NCBI RefSeq assembly: GCF_011007365.1
Contig: NZ_WFKM01000002.1
Span: forward strand, 124,001 to 188,000
DNA from: Sphingobacterium sp. xlx-96
GTDB lineage: Bacteria; Bacteroidota; Bacteroidia; Sphingobacteriales; Sphingobacteriaceae
Direction: 5' to 3'
DNA length: 64,000 nucleotides
Shown: positions 50,310 to 58,981 of the stretch, piece after piece
Numbering within the stretch: position 1 is the first letter of the stretch
How the letters are laid out: each line of letters starts with the position of its first letter
The notes under the pieces: model-generated
The model's database searches: none
The model's input: the letters and a program-made list of their open reading frames with translations, nothing else
What the model was told of the DNA's origin: nothing
Program-made: the position numbers and the translations under genes

Positions 50310-50810
50310 ATGTCAAGAAAATCTGCTTTCGAATTAGCAATTGTAGAACAGAGTATTTTAATAAGAACCGAACATAAAAAATCGCAGTCTTACATTGCTA
50401 TGTTATTAGATGTTAGTGATGGTTATATTGGTCATGTTGAAAATCCACATCGTGGAGAGATGTATACACATGATCAAATCAACGCAATTGCACTAGACCT
50501 AAATATATCTCCACAACTTTTTTATCCAGAAAATACTGTTCAACAAATACTTCCCAAAAAAGATCCAAAACAATCCCTAGCGAAAGCAAACGCTATAAAA
50601 GAAAAATTGATTTCGATGATTGATGACGATTTTTTCAAAATAGAAAAATCAGTAAAGCAAATAATCGATGAGATAACAAAGGACGAAGAATTCATAAACG
50701 AAAAGCTTACAAACAAAGATATAACAGACCAAGCGAGGCCACTTGTGAAACTTGACATGTTAAGGAGCACTAAGGTTTCTAATAAAAATTTCTATATAAA
50801 CGTAATATAG
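50310..50810 (+). CDS. HTH (XRE-like) regulator of the Abi locus
   Basis: 166 aa. The first about 70 residues form an XRE-type HTH: ILIRTEHKKSQSYIAMLLDV, then SDGYIGHVENP as recognition region, then TYTHDQINAIA-like helix and LNISPQLFYPE. The rest is a charged, helical C-terminal part (KANAIKEKLISMIDDDFFKI, IIDEITKDEEFINEKLTNKD) that could bind a partner. Two palindromes stand directly upstream, so it probably represses itself. It is followed by a hairpin, and the Abi gene has its own promoter 80 nt on. It may be the antitoxin or controller of that gene (inference). Confidence 0.75.
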   Translation: MSRKSAFELAIVEQSILIRTEHKKSQSYIAMLLDVSDGYIGHVENPHRGEMYTHDQINAIALDLNISPQLFYPENTVQQILPKKDPKQSLAKANAIKEKLISMIDDDFFKIEKSVKQIIDEITKDEEFINEKLTNKDITDQARPLVKLDMLRSTKVSNKNFYINVI

Positions 50811-50844
50811 TTTCTTATATAAAACCAACAGACTATTAAAAAAA

Positions 50845-50871
50845 TAAAGGGACACCTATGGCATCCCTTTA
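50845..50871 (+). terminator. Hairpin after the HTH gene
   Basis: TAAAGGGA/TCCCTTTA with an 11-nt loop, 34 nt past the stop. There is no T run, so termination may be partial. Confidence 0.5.
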
Positions 50872-50889
50872 ATCTCTACTTAGTTACGT

Positions 50890-50897
50890 TATCTTTG
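50890..50897 (+). promoter_or_regulatory. -7 box (TATCTTTG) of the Abi gene
   Basis: Exact TAnnTTTG match, 62 nt before the ATG at 50960, giving a leader of roughly 55 nt. Confidence 0.55.
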
Positions 50898-50959
50898 CAG
50901 ACAAGAGGCTTGACTAAGTCTAACACAGCAAATATACCAAATATCAGACCAATTACCAA

Positions 50960-51640
50960 ATGAGAATAGAGCTCCGACATAAATATTTATCCAAAACACG
51001 GTATAATAGGTATCAACAAGCTACTCAATATAACCTATTAAAAGCCAAACAGCTATACAATGCAAACATAAGATTGGCTCAGGCTTTTCATCCCCTACTA
51101 ACTCAATTTGAAGTAGTACTACGTAATTCAATTCATCGCGTATTGACCATTCATTTTAATGATGGTAATTGGGTACTAAACCAAAAAAATGGTTTTATGT
51201 CTCACCCTTCTCTTTCGAAGTCGCGGTACTTCCTTAAAGAATCTATCCTGAGCTCAGAAAAGAAGTTTCATCGTAGAAAGCTTTCAATCACTAGTGCTAG
51301 ACTACTCGCGGATCAGACGCTGGGATTCTGGACATCATTCTTTCTAAGCCATCATTACGCTTTATTAAGTGGATGTCCCATGAGGGCATTTCCAAATAAA
51401 CTATCCACTGAAAATCGAGCGACTATCCACAGCAAGCTGGAAAAACTAAAGGATTTTAGAAACAGAATAAATCATTGTGAGCCAATATGCTTCAAGGGAA
51501 CAGTTATAGATTGTTCCATTGCCGAGGATATCCATCTGACACTATATGAATTGATATCGTGGCTAGATCCCAAAATCACTCCGTTCTTTTCGTCAATTGA
51601 TAATGTACCAAACAAAATCAGGCAAATAAAGAGTATATGA
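50960..51640 (+). CDS. Abi family (Abi_2, AbiD/F-like) HEPN protein
   Basis: 226 aa. It begins MRIELRHKYLSKTRYNRYQQ and has the Abi_2 layout: helical N-terminal part with QAFHPLLTQFEVVLRNSIHR, then LADQTLGFWTSFFLSHHY, then LEKLKDFRNRINHCEPICF. RNRINH is an R-x4-H HEPN motif, and an Arg-Asn with His (VLRNSIH) recurs in the N-terminal half, so two HEPN-like elements may be present. Abi_2 proteins give abortive infection in other bacteria, and AbiF-type relatives have been tied to a structured RNA and to the origin of Cas13. Expected activity is RNA cleavage in the cytoplasm, held in check until phage attack. The structured RNA, the HTH gene and this gene follow each other in about 1.7 kb. Confidence 0.8.
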   Translation: MRIELRHKYLSKTRYNRYQQATQYNLLKAKQLYNANIRLAQAFHPLLTQFEVVLRNSIHRVLTIHFNDGNWVLNQKNGFMSHPSLSKSRYFLKESILSSEKKFHRRKLSITSARLLADQTLGFWTSFFLSHHYALLSGCPMRAFPNKLSTENRATIHSKLEKLKDFRNRINHCEPICFKGTVIDCSIAEDIHLTLYELISWLDPKITPFFSSIDNVPNKIRQIKSI

Positions 51641-51704
51641 CAATCCCCCAAGCTCTCGCCTCTCTCCAGAGAGGTGTATCCATAAGCATGGAACTGCTAC
51701 CTGA

Positions 51705-52187
51705 ACGAGCAATGCTTATTCTTCCTCTGATGTTGGAATAAACCCTAGCACTCTTACTAATATATATTTATATCTACCCTACCTGCTGGATTGTCCTTTC
51801 TCGAGAATCATCGTCAATGGCACACCATCTGGAGATATACACCTCCATCATACCAAAAAGATTAACGAAGATGGGTATAAAGGGTTTTCGCATATCATTT
51901 ACAGCGAGGATGGCGGGGGTACCTGCGTCATATGGAAGAAGAAACAGGCTCAAAAAGGAAGCACGCGCAAGACAAATGAAGTGCTTTTGGCCGTACTGAA
52001 GCAATGGATAGCTGACAGTTACTTCGACCAGAACCAAAATGCACTGGAAATCTACAAAAAGCTGAAGGCTGAAAACCTCGAATTCCGTATCAGCGAGCTC
52101 GAAAAATGCCTCAAGGTATTATGTGGCACAGGTCAACAGCTTTTACAAAAAGAATCTATTGACGGGGTGTTGATGTATTCGAAATAG
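51705..52187 (+). pseudogene. ORF remnant without start codon
   Basis: One frame is open for 160 codons from a TGA at 51702 to 52187 and reads like a real protein: DCPFSRIIVNGTPSGDIHLH, YKGFSHIIYSEDGGGTCVIW, then helical LKQWIADSYFDQNQ and ISELEKCLKVLCGTGQQLLQ. No ATG, GTG or TTG stands in a sensible place at its beginning. It may be the 3' part of a gene lost by deletion, or it may start at a rare codon. Family not recognised. The rest of the 549-bp gap after the Abi gene shows nothing else. Confidence 0.4.
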
Positions 52188-52189
52188 CA

Positions 52190-53275
52190 CTACCTCTTCA
52201 CGAGATCTTTTATCTCTTCTAAAAAGATATCATCTGCTCCTTCCCATCTTCTAATTATCCGACCTTCCGGATCAACTAAGATTTTAACAGGGACACTAAA
52301 AATCAACAAATCTCGTCTAATTGTTTTTAGATCATTTTCCTTAACTGAAACATGCCTCCAAAGTGCAAGCTTATCTTCTAAAATTGCCTTGCGCCACAAG
52401 TCTGTATTTTCATCAATGGAAAATTGCAAGATTTCAAGCCTATCCCTGTTAGCCGCATAAAGTTCTTTAAGAGCAGGATGATCATGCCTACAGGGTACAC
52501 ACCAACTGGCCCAAAAGTCAAGAAGTAAATATTTTCCTTGTGCAACATTACGGGTATCAATTTCTATACTATCTTGATCTAGCGCCTTAATAACTGGTAG
52601 CTTTTTTAATGCATGATATTTATCGAGGATATCTACAAAACTTCGCATTGATATGGCATAAGGCGTCTTAGACATATCCTCAGAAAGCCGATTTAGGACT
52701 TCCTTAAACTCCAAGTACCTTGCTCTTCCATACTTCATCTTTAACAAAAGTTCCATAGATTCGAGAGAACTCAACGAGTTTGGATAGTCCCTGAGGTATT
52801 CAAGTTCTTGTGTGATTCTCAGATTATTTATAGAATCTTGGAGTTCCTCTGAGTCGACCATGGACTTTTTATTTTTTTCCCAGAATTTATCGACGAATTC
52901 TTGATGCCGTAAAAAGTCAACTTGTAGTTCCGATGGGTTCTTGACAAATGATTGTGTAATATCTTTTTTTAGATCTAGTTGCGTAATTGGGCTTGTACTA
53001 TAAAAATCGAAATATGCCTTATCTTCTTTATCAAATTTCAATCTGTATTTTTGATTTTCACTAACATTGAGATCAAACTTGAATTGATTATTGATTATCG
53101 ATATTGAATCTGTCAAAGCTTCCCCTTTAAGCGAATACGAAACAAAAATAAAAGAGTTACCACTATTTGATATTCCTTCTACCGAAATAGTCTGACAAAA
53201 CAGAGAAAAAGGAAACAACATTAGAATGAGTACTTTAAAATGAAGTGCACTCCTAGACTTCAGACCTATTAACAT
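52190..53275 (-). CDS. TlpA family thioredoxin-fold protein with N-terminal DUF4369-like domain
   Basis: 361 aa. The signal peptide (HFKVLILMLFPFSLFC) is followed by a beta-rich N-terminal domain (about 25-110, SNSGNSFIFVSYSLKGEALT), a helical linker rich in charged residues, and a C-terminal thioredoxin domain with YLLLDFWASWCVPCRHDHPA and SVPVKILVDPEGRIIRRWEG. It is a periplasmic or membrane-attached disulfide reductase. The catalytic CVPC pair equals that of the TlpA domain in the SusC fusion (45980-49672), but the two differ outside the core. It is a single gene on the minus strand, with its 3' end abutting the ORF remnant. Confidence 0.88.
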   Translation of the reverse strand: MLIGLKSRSALHFKVLILMLFPFSLFCQTISVEGISNSGNSFIFVSYSLKGEALTDSISIINNQFKFDLNVSENQKYRLKFDKEDKAYFDFYSTSPITQLDLKKDITQSFVKNPSELQVDFLRHQEFVDKFWEKNKKSMVDSEELQDSINNLRITQELEYLRDYPNSLSSLESMELLLKMKYGRARYLEFKEVLNRLSEDMSKTPYAISMRSFVDILDKYHALKKLPVIKALDQDSIEIDTRNVAQGKYLLLDFWASWCVPCRHDHPALKELYAANRDRLEILQFSIDENTDLWRKAILEDKLALWRHVSVKENDLKTIRRDLLIFSVPVKILVDPEGRIIRRWEGADDIFLEEIKDLVKR

Positions 53276-53437
53276 ACGCTTATTACTTTATTAATCCTTT
53301 AATACATAAAAAACCATGCTTTAATTTAACATTTTCTATTTAGTATTTGAACAGTATTTTCTATAAAAAGGCCTTTCAAATCTTTAATTGATCTCAAAAT
53401 AACATATTGCAACCCGTTAAAGAAAATTAATATAACC

Positions 53438-54367
53438 TTATTTTTTGGTCAGATCCTTGAGCAGATTACTGAATACATAATCGTGTTCTTGTTTTATCCC
53501 TAGTTTTTCCAACGGTTCCCAATAGAATCTGGGTTTTAAAACGGAGGTATAGGTTGTAATGCGTGTCAGCTTACATTTGTCCTCGCCTACTTTATCAAAA
53601 TAATATATAGCTTCCTTAAAACCGAGCCAACTGCGCCCTACCAACTTATAGTCGATGACATCCATTTTCAAAACCTTTCCGCGCTCTAAAGCTGTAATAC
53701 GCTCCACGATAGTACCACTGCCAAAATCATTTGCGCTGGATTTTCCGGCTTTAAAATAACAGGTCCTCAACCCTCCTACTTCTTCTTTTTCCAAAACACA
53801 TTTGGTAGGAATAGGGAGATCAAAATACATAAGATAGGTTTTTTTTGCATCGAGGGTATCAACAGATTTTATGGCATCGTACACCTGCTCTGGGGTATAA
53901 TCAAAGATCTGTTCGGTAGCAACCTCAATAACTTCATCCTTATCCGCCGTTAGATATTGTTCTACTGGTGCTGCAATTAGAAAAGGCAACAGAGGGAGTA
54001 GTAACACCGGCAATCTGTCTGTACCCCGTATCTGACGATATCGCTTCGCCAAATGCGCAATAATATAACCGGCAAAGATAAGTGGAAGAACCAAGGGCAA
54101 TGTCATCACAATACACAACAAACCGGATAACCCAGGAATAACGAGTGCTGTAAGAATAATAGCTGCCGAGCCGATAGCTCCCCATACGATATACTTTGCA
54201 TTGGGCATAGCACCGATAGCAATACCTAAAACTATAGGTAAAACAATAAAAAGAGCCCAACCTAATGGGGCTGTACCAATAAACAGAAAAAAGATACCTG
54301 TCCCAAAGAAAATAACTGTAAGAATAATCGACAACCGAAAACTACGGTCCCTTAGAATTTTATCCAT
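53438..54367 (-). CDS. Membrane protein with C-terminal SRPBCC (polyketide-cyclase-like) domain
   Basis: 309 aa. About four membrane segments lie in the first 150 residues (LSIILTVIFFGTGIFFLFIG, ALFIVLPIVLGIAIGA, AIGSAAIILTALVIPGLSGL, TLPLVLPLIFAGYIIAHL). A soluble domain follows (IFDYTPEQVYDAIKSVD ... GTIVERITALERGKVLKMDV ... LTRITTYTSVLKPRFYWEPL) with the pattern of START/SRPBCC lipid- or ligand-binding folds. No enzyme residue is evident. It starts 24 nt after the DUF4143 ATPase on the same strand, possibly in one transcript. Role unknown. Confidence 0.7.
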   Translation of the reverse strand: MDKILRDRSFRLSIILTVIFFGTGIFFLFIGTAPLGWALFIVLPIVLGIAIGAMPNAKYIVWGAIGSAAIILTALVIPGLSGLLCIVMTLPLVLPLIFAGYIIAHLAKRYRQIRGTDRLPVLLLPLLPFLIAAPVEQYLTADKDEVIEVATEQIFDYTPEQVYDAIKSVDTLDAKKTYLMYFDLPIPTKCVLEKEEVGGLRTCYFKAGKSSANDFGSGTIVERITALERGKVLKMDVIDYKLVGRSWLGFKEAIYYFDKVGEDKCKLTRITTYTSVLKPRFYWEPLEKLGIKQEHDYVFSNLLKDLTKK

Positions 54368-54391
54368 ATAGATCGCCTTGATTAATAAGGT

Positions 54392-55582
54392 TTAATACAA
54401 AAAGCCAAATAACCACAATGGAATCTTATGAAGGTGTCCGATCTCCATCTCATCAGCCACGACATAGCCATTCTTTATATTATTTAACTGCTTACTGGTT
54501 TTATTCTTACCACCTATCTCGAAAACATAATCTCTAAAAGCGAAATCGCCGTCGGACGTGTAGTTCACATCTCCAAGGTTGGACAGTTGACTGATAAAAA
54601 AACTCTCGCGCACATTGCCAAGATTGCTGTTTTCTTTTGCTAATGAAAATTGGAGGTTAGGGTGTTGAAGAAAGATCTTTTCGGGCTTTTGCAACATTCC
54701 AATCCCCTTGGCATCCGCATAAAGCCCTCGAATGATACGCATATCTTCTAAGTATCTGATATATTGAACCAAACTATTGCGACTCACTCCTATTCGCTCG
54801 CTCAATTTTGAAATATTGGGTTTAAAAGGGACCGACTGCGCAATGATGTATAAGAGAAGCCTAATTTTCTCAACGCTGCCCGGATTAATATCATGAAATG
54901 CCGGAAGATCGATGTTGATAGCAAGCGATATTGTTTCGGATAGCTTTTGAGCATATACGGAAGTTCCTTCCAAAAAATAAGGATAATACCCATGTTCTAA
55001 ATAGCTACTAAAATGAGCAAGTGGCTGGACTTTTTCGACAACATCCATAGCTACAGCTGTATGAGAATGTATTAAATCATCAAAGGATATCGGCTTGAAA
55101 GATTCTTCCAATACGAAATTAAGATATTCCCTAAAAGACAAACCAAACAACTCGTACATCACAGCTCTACGGCTTAAATCTCCTTTTGCACGATTGATAT
55201 GCATGATTGAAGAGCCCGTAAAAATCACCTTAAGTTCAGGATGATCATCATAGATATTTTTTATCTCCTGAGACCAATTGCTGTAACGATGCACCTCGTC
55301 CAATAAGAGATACTTACCGCCTTTTTTAACAAATTGGTCAGCTAGATCAACCAAGGTGTTAGCAGTAAAATAAAGACTATCTAGGCTAGTATATAAAGTC
55401 TCCTTGCCAATAGGCAAATTCAATTTTGCATATTGTAGCATTAAAGTCGTTTTACCGGCTCCACGAGCCCCTTTAATCCCAATTAACCTACTATTCCAAT
55501 CAATTTCGTCCATTAAATAACGCTTGTGCTGTACGTTGATACGTCGAAATTTCTGATAAGACTTTTCAAATAAAGCTTCCAT
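54392..55582 (-). CDS. P-loop ATPase with DUF4143 domain
   Basis: 396 aa from MEALFEKSYQKF; the frame opens 10 codons earlier at 55612, inside the operator palindrome. It has an AAA_14-type ATPase domain (GIKGARGAGKTTLMLQYAKL as Walker A, KYLLLDEVHRYSNWSQEIKN as Walker B, VIFTGSSI as sensor), a winged-helix-like middle (ISKLSERIGVSRNSLVQYIR) and a C-terminal DUF4143 nuclease-like domain (FAFRDYVFEIGGKNKTSKQL). The family is widespread, often in accessory loci, and poorly characterised. The promoter has a -7 box and a 26-bp palindrome; autoregulation is possible since the protein has a winged helix. Confidence 0.85.
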   Translation of the reverse strand: MEALFEKSYQKFRRINVQHKRYLMDEIDWNSRLIGIKGARGAGKTTLMLQYAKLNLPIGKETLYTSLDSLYFTANTLVDLADQFVKKGGKYLLLDEVHRYSNWSQEIKNIYDDHPELKVIFTGSSIMHINRAKGDLSRRAVMYELFGLSFREYLNFVLEESFKPISFDDLIHSHTAVAMDVVEKVQPLAHFSSYLEHGYYPYFLEGTSVYAQKLSETISLAINIDLPAFHDINPGSVEKIRLLLYIIAQSVPFKPNISKLSERIGVSRNSLVQYIRYLEDMRIIRGLYADAKGIGMLQKPEKIFLQHPNLQFSLAKENSNLGNVRESFFISQLSNLGDVNYTSDGDFAFRDYVFEIGGKNKTSKQLNNIKNGYVVADEMEIGHLHKIPLWLFGFLY

Positions 55583-55600
55583 ATTGCTCTCTACAAAAAA

Positions 55601-55638
55601 CAAATATATCAAATTTTGCTCTTTATAAAGAGCAAAAT
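55601..55638 (-). promoter_or_regulatory. Promoter of the DUF4143 ATPase with 26-bp palindrome
   Basis: TATATTTG (55608-55601, minus) fits the -7 consensus. Directly upstream 55613-55638 is a perfect 26-bp palindrome centred on CTTTATAAAG with TTTTGCT/AGCAAAA arms. Related half-sites (GCTCTTTGTAAA, 55656-55667, and GAGAGC just before the start codon) flank it. Confidence 0.65.
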
Positions 55639-55741
55639 AACAAATTAATGGTTTTTACAAAGAGCAGACATAAACTTCAAAAAATCTAAATATTTTGTAT
55701 ATTTAAACATAATTGTAAACTTAAAAACCAAATACAAACCA

Positions 55742-56374
55742 ATGCTACAGCAACAGCGTAAAGACAATTCATTCTCGTTTATATTTTCCAATATATGGAA
55801 TAGACCACGCTGGTTTTTTAACTATATAACAGACCAGCGCTTTGAAAGATACATGTGGATATTTTTCTATTTCGGCATACTGGCAGGAAACCTCAGTAGA
55901 TTTAGAGAGATTGAGGTTGACAACATTACACCAATGGCTATCTTCATAAAGGTTTTTCTTGTAAACGCCATCCTCACCATAATCTTTTATCAACTATTTG
56001 CATTTATACTCTCGTTAACAGGAAAATGGATCTCGGGATCTGCCCAAAGCAAAGATATATTCCGTGTCATGTGCTATGCTATAATACCGGGCATAGGACT
56101 CCTTGTTTTGCATATAGTCGGTATCTCCTTATTTGGCCCATCTTATTTTACCAAAGCATTCTGGGCAGTAAGTACAGATCAGAGTATAAATACGTTTAAA
56201 ATGGTATACCAAGTCGTCCAGAGTATCCTGGCAATTAATGTTGCTTTCTTTTTTATCGTTGGAATTGCGGTAACGCAGAAGTTCTCGATCTGGAAGGCAA
56301 TCCTCAATATAGCGTTACCGGTCTTGATCTTCTCGGCAATCGTAGCCGCTTTCTACCTTAAAGGTTTTGTTTAA
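55742..56374 (+). CDS. YIP1 family membrane protein
   Basis: 210 aa with five membrane segments (YMWIFFYFGILAGNL, FIKVFLVNAILTIIFYQLFA, VMCYAIIPGIGLLVLHIVGI, SILAINVAFFFIVGIAV, AILNIALPVLIFSAIVAAFY). The start IWNRPRWFFNYI and AIIPG in the third segment are the YIP1-family marks. In bacteria the function is unknown. It is divergent from the DUF4143 gene (159 bp apart) and ends before a perfect hairpin. Confidence 0.8.
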   Translation: MLQQQRKDNSFSFIFSNIWNRPRWFFNYITDQRFERYMWIFFYFGILAGNLSRFREIEVDNITPMAIFIKVFLVNAILTIIFYQLFAFILSLTGKWISGSAQSKDIFRVMCYAIIPGIGLLVLHIVGISLFGPSYFTKAFWAVSTDQSINTFKMVYQVVQSILAINVAFFFIVGIAVTQKFSIWKAILNIALPVLIFSAIVAAFYLKGFV

Positions 56375-56504
56375 AAAATAAAGCGACAGACTTTTATAAC
56401 AAAATTTCACTCGCTTAAAGCACCTAAGCTTATGCCCCCCAAGTAATGGTAAAATATGACGGAGAGAAAGAGAGCTGAAATATGACGACAAAATAGATTT
56501 TAAA

Positions 56505-56541
56505 TTTCCATTGGAGGATTTATTTTATCCTCCAATGGAAA
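56505..56541. terminator. Bidirectional terminator between YIP1 and phosphatase genes
   Basis: Perfect 15-bp stem TTTCCATTGGAGGAT/ATCCTCCAATGGAAA with a 7-nt T-rich loop. Convergent genes end on both sides. Confidence 0.8.
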
Positions 56542-56563
56542 ACCAAACGACCTAAAATATAAT

Positions 56564-57379
56564 CTAAAATCCGAAAATCACTTTAACAGGCCGATGATCT
56601 GAAGCATAGGACTCCGCAAGGACATGGTGCGATACAACAGTCCAGTTAGCATTCTTGACGGCAATATAATCAATCGTGCGCCTAGGTTGAATCTGAGGAA
56701 CCGTATGTTCGCAGCCCTCCACACAACTGCGTCTGAACGCGTTGTCTAAGGTCTGTATAACTTTACTATCGGGAACGGCATTTAAGTCGCCACACAGTAT
56801 AACCGCTTTTTTCTCAGATTTAAAATAGTCAACGATATGTTCTATCTGTACCTGACGATTGATAGGATCTCGTGTAGCATCCAAATGTGTTGTTGCAAAT
56901 ATTACGGGTTGTCCTCCTACCGTTAACTGCACGGCAGCCAAAATCCGTTTTTCGGCTACCACTTTTTGCGGCAGCTGCACCAACACAGAAGTATCGATGG
57001 ATAAACGGCTCAATATCGCTAAACCATATTCTCCTCCATCATGATCTATAGCTTTGAAATAACGGTACTGATACCCTAACTTATCCGCTATCAATTTCGC
57101 CTGATTTTTATGTCCACTACGAGCTGTCCCATTATCGACTTCCTGTAAGCCAATTAAATCTACATCTGCCGATTTAATCACACCAACAATTGCGTCTATA
57201 TCAATCAAATTGGGTTTACTGGGTGGGTTGGCATGATGTATATTATAACTTAAAACCTTTAGATTAGCTAAGGTTGAAGGTTCTTTCTTAGCTTTTATCG
57301 CGCAGCCGCCTAATAAGGCTATCGAAAAGATAAAAAAGAAAAAACTTCTGAATCGGTGTAATCGCTTACTATTTTTCAT
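56564..57379 (-). CDS. Endonuclease/exonuclease/phosphatase family lipoprotein
   Basis: 271 aa from MKNSKRLHRFRSF; three extra codons upstream are possible. The lipoprotein signal ends SIALLGGC. The EEP fold shows KVLSYNIHHA, DLIGLQEVDNGTARSG, GLAILSR, FATTHLDAT, VILCGDLNAVPDS and SDHRPVKVIF, with metal and catalytic residues Asn, Glu, His, Asp-x-Asn and Asp-His all present. It cleaves phosphodiesters or phosphomonoesters outside the cytoplasm; nucleic acid, inositol phosphate and sphingomyelin-type substrates all occur in the family. It is the last gene of an operon with DUF5689, SusD and SusC and is likely the enzyme that prepares or uses the imported ligand. Confidence 0.9.
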   Translation of the reverse strand: MKNSKRLHRFRSFFFFIFSIALLGGCAIKAKKEPSTLANLKVLSYNIHHANPPSKPNLIDIDAIVGVIKSADVDLIGLQEVDNGTARSGHKNQAKLIADKLGYQYRYFKAIDHDGGEYGLAILSRLSIDTSVLVQLPQKVVAEKRILAAVQLTVGGQPVIFATTHLDATRDPINRQVQIEHIVDYFKSEKKAVILCGDLNAVPDSKVIQTLDNAFRRSCVEGCEHTVPQIQPRRTIDYIAVKNANWTVVSHHVLAESYASDHRPVKVIFGF

Positions 57380-57389
57380 AACAAACATT

Positions 57390-58958
57390 CTATTCGATCA
57401 CTTTTGTTGCATACCATCCTTCATTTGTCCCATTTGCTTTCGGGAACTCGCCTTCTATTTCCTCTATAGTTGACTGCTTTGACAGATCAACTGTACGCTG
57501 CGACCGGGCCTTTACCCATCTGCCCAAACGTACATTGTACTCGCCACCTAATTTATAAAACCATCCTGCATCTGAAGGAGCGGGTCTAGCAAGGTAAATG
57601 GTATTAGACCCTTGTTTGTAAAACGGCTGCTGCTGTAATGTTACTGGATTTATAATATCGTACCAATCCGTATTTGCAATCCGTAAACCTGCTTGTTGAC
57701 CGACATTCAATATGGCACCATTATATCCGGTGACGATTACATCAATTGGGATCGAATTCTTTGTCACGGTCGTTCCTTCAAATACGGCTATCGCATCTGT
57801 AAAAGCACTCGTACCATTTAAAAATAAATCTGTATTTACATCTCCAAAACCATCCCCCTTGACCGATCCGGTCTTCCTTGACACGATCCAGTTGGCATCA
57901 CTGATAGAGGTCGATCCTACCCCATTTATTAGTCTAGCCGAGTTACCAACATAGAAGTAGGTTCCTTTTTTAACCTGTCCACTTTTAAGATCAAATTTAT
58001 AAGATCGCTTACCTCCGGCAGCCCAACCATTCACAGGAACACCGGTAGGTTGATAGCCCGAATTGGTATTGTGTGTGACAACAGAATATGGTGTTTTAGA
58101 AAAATCAACATCCTGTGTTGCCAAAAATTGAATATACTCTCCATCCAGATCAGTACCTTCTACATCTCCGATATAACCGGAAATTACGATAGAAGCACGA
58201 CTAACGGTAGAGCTTAGTACCGTGATATCCGAATCTCTACGAATCCGCAAATGCGGGACCCACTTACCGTCGACTTGTGTGTACCCTACTACGCCAAAAA
58301 AATTAGCCATACCTGGAAGTACTTGTTGTGCAAAGGTCGCTGAAGCATCCGTATGTAGTACAAAATTATCAAAACCATCGTTAACCAACCTATCACCAGC
58401 ATAGGTATCTGTTGGTTCGGGTATCGGGTCAAAGCCTCCCTTTACAATAACCAGCTCTGTACTTTCATATTTATCTGGATCAGCTAGAATATAACTACTC
58501 GGTATTCGATTGACTGCAATGGCACGCCCGGAAGCAATTTTATTAACAGCCGATTTATCAACACCTTGAATCACCAAAAGACCGCTTTCGCGCTTCATCA
58601 CGCCGCCGATAAGGTTAACGCGCACCGAATCTCCTGGTACATATTCTGCTGCTGCATCACCAATCTGTATGGCTATCCCTCTAAGCTCATTGAGACGCAA
58701 TCGATCTTGTACCATAAGTAACCCTGTAGGTAGGTTCTTACCGGAATGATCAGAGACCACCGTCCCCGTAATACCTGTAGCACCCAATAGCGTCTCATCG
58801 GTCAGTTTCAGATCCTGACCTTTATAAAAACTGCGCAGATCATATATCGCGATATCGGGATTGACGGTAGCCCCAGGAAAATTACCCACGGTATCGCAGC
58901 CCCAACAACAAATTAGTATTCCTACACAAAAAAACACATTGAAAATATACCTTTTCAT
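57390..58958 (-). CDS. DUF5689 surface lipoprotein
   Basis: 522 aa. The lipobox ends CVGILICCWGC, followed by DTVGNFPG. A DUF5689 OB-like domain covers the first half (AIYDLRSFYKGQDLKLTDET, GITGTVVSDHSGKNLPTGLL, LVIVKGGFDP). The second half is a beta-rich binding region (YVGNSARLINGVGS, WFYKLGGEYNVRLGRWV). DUF5689 lipoproteins usually follow SusCD pairs that come with EEP phosphatases, as here. It is 23 nt after SusD and 10 nt before the EEP gene. Probable role: surface binding of the same substrate. Confidence 0.85.
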   Translation of the reverse strand: MKRYIFNVFFCVGILICCWGCDTVGNFPGATVNPDIAIYDLRSFYKGQDLKLTDETLLGATGITGTVVSDHSGKNLPTGLLMVQDRLRLNELRGIAIQIGDAAAEYVPGDSVRVNLIGGVMKRESGLLVIQGVDKSAVNKIASGRAIAVNRIPSSYILADPDKYESTELVIVKGGFDPIPEPTDTYAGDRLVNDGFDNFVLHTDASATFAQQVLPGMANFFGVVGYTQVDGKWVPHLRIRRDSDITVLSSTVSRASIVISGYIGDVEGTDLDGEYIQFLATQDVDFSKTPYSVVTHNTNSGYQPTGVPVNGWAAGGKRSYKFDLKSGQVKKGTYFYVGNSARLINGVGSTSISDANWIVSRKTGSVKGDGFGDVNTDLFLNGTSAFTDAIAVFEGTTVTKNSIPIDVIVTGYNGAILNVGQQAGLRIANTDWYDIINPVTLQQQPFYKQGSNTIYLARPAPSDAGWFYKLGGEYNVRLGRWVKARSQRTVDLSKQSTIEEIEGEFPKANGTNEGWYATKVIE

Positions 58959-58981
58959 AACCTAAAGTATTTAATAAAGTA

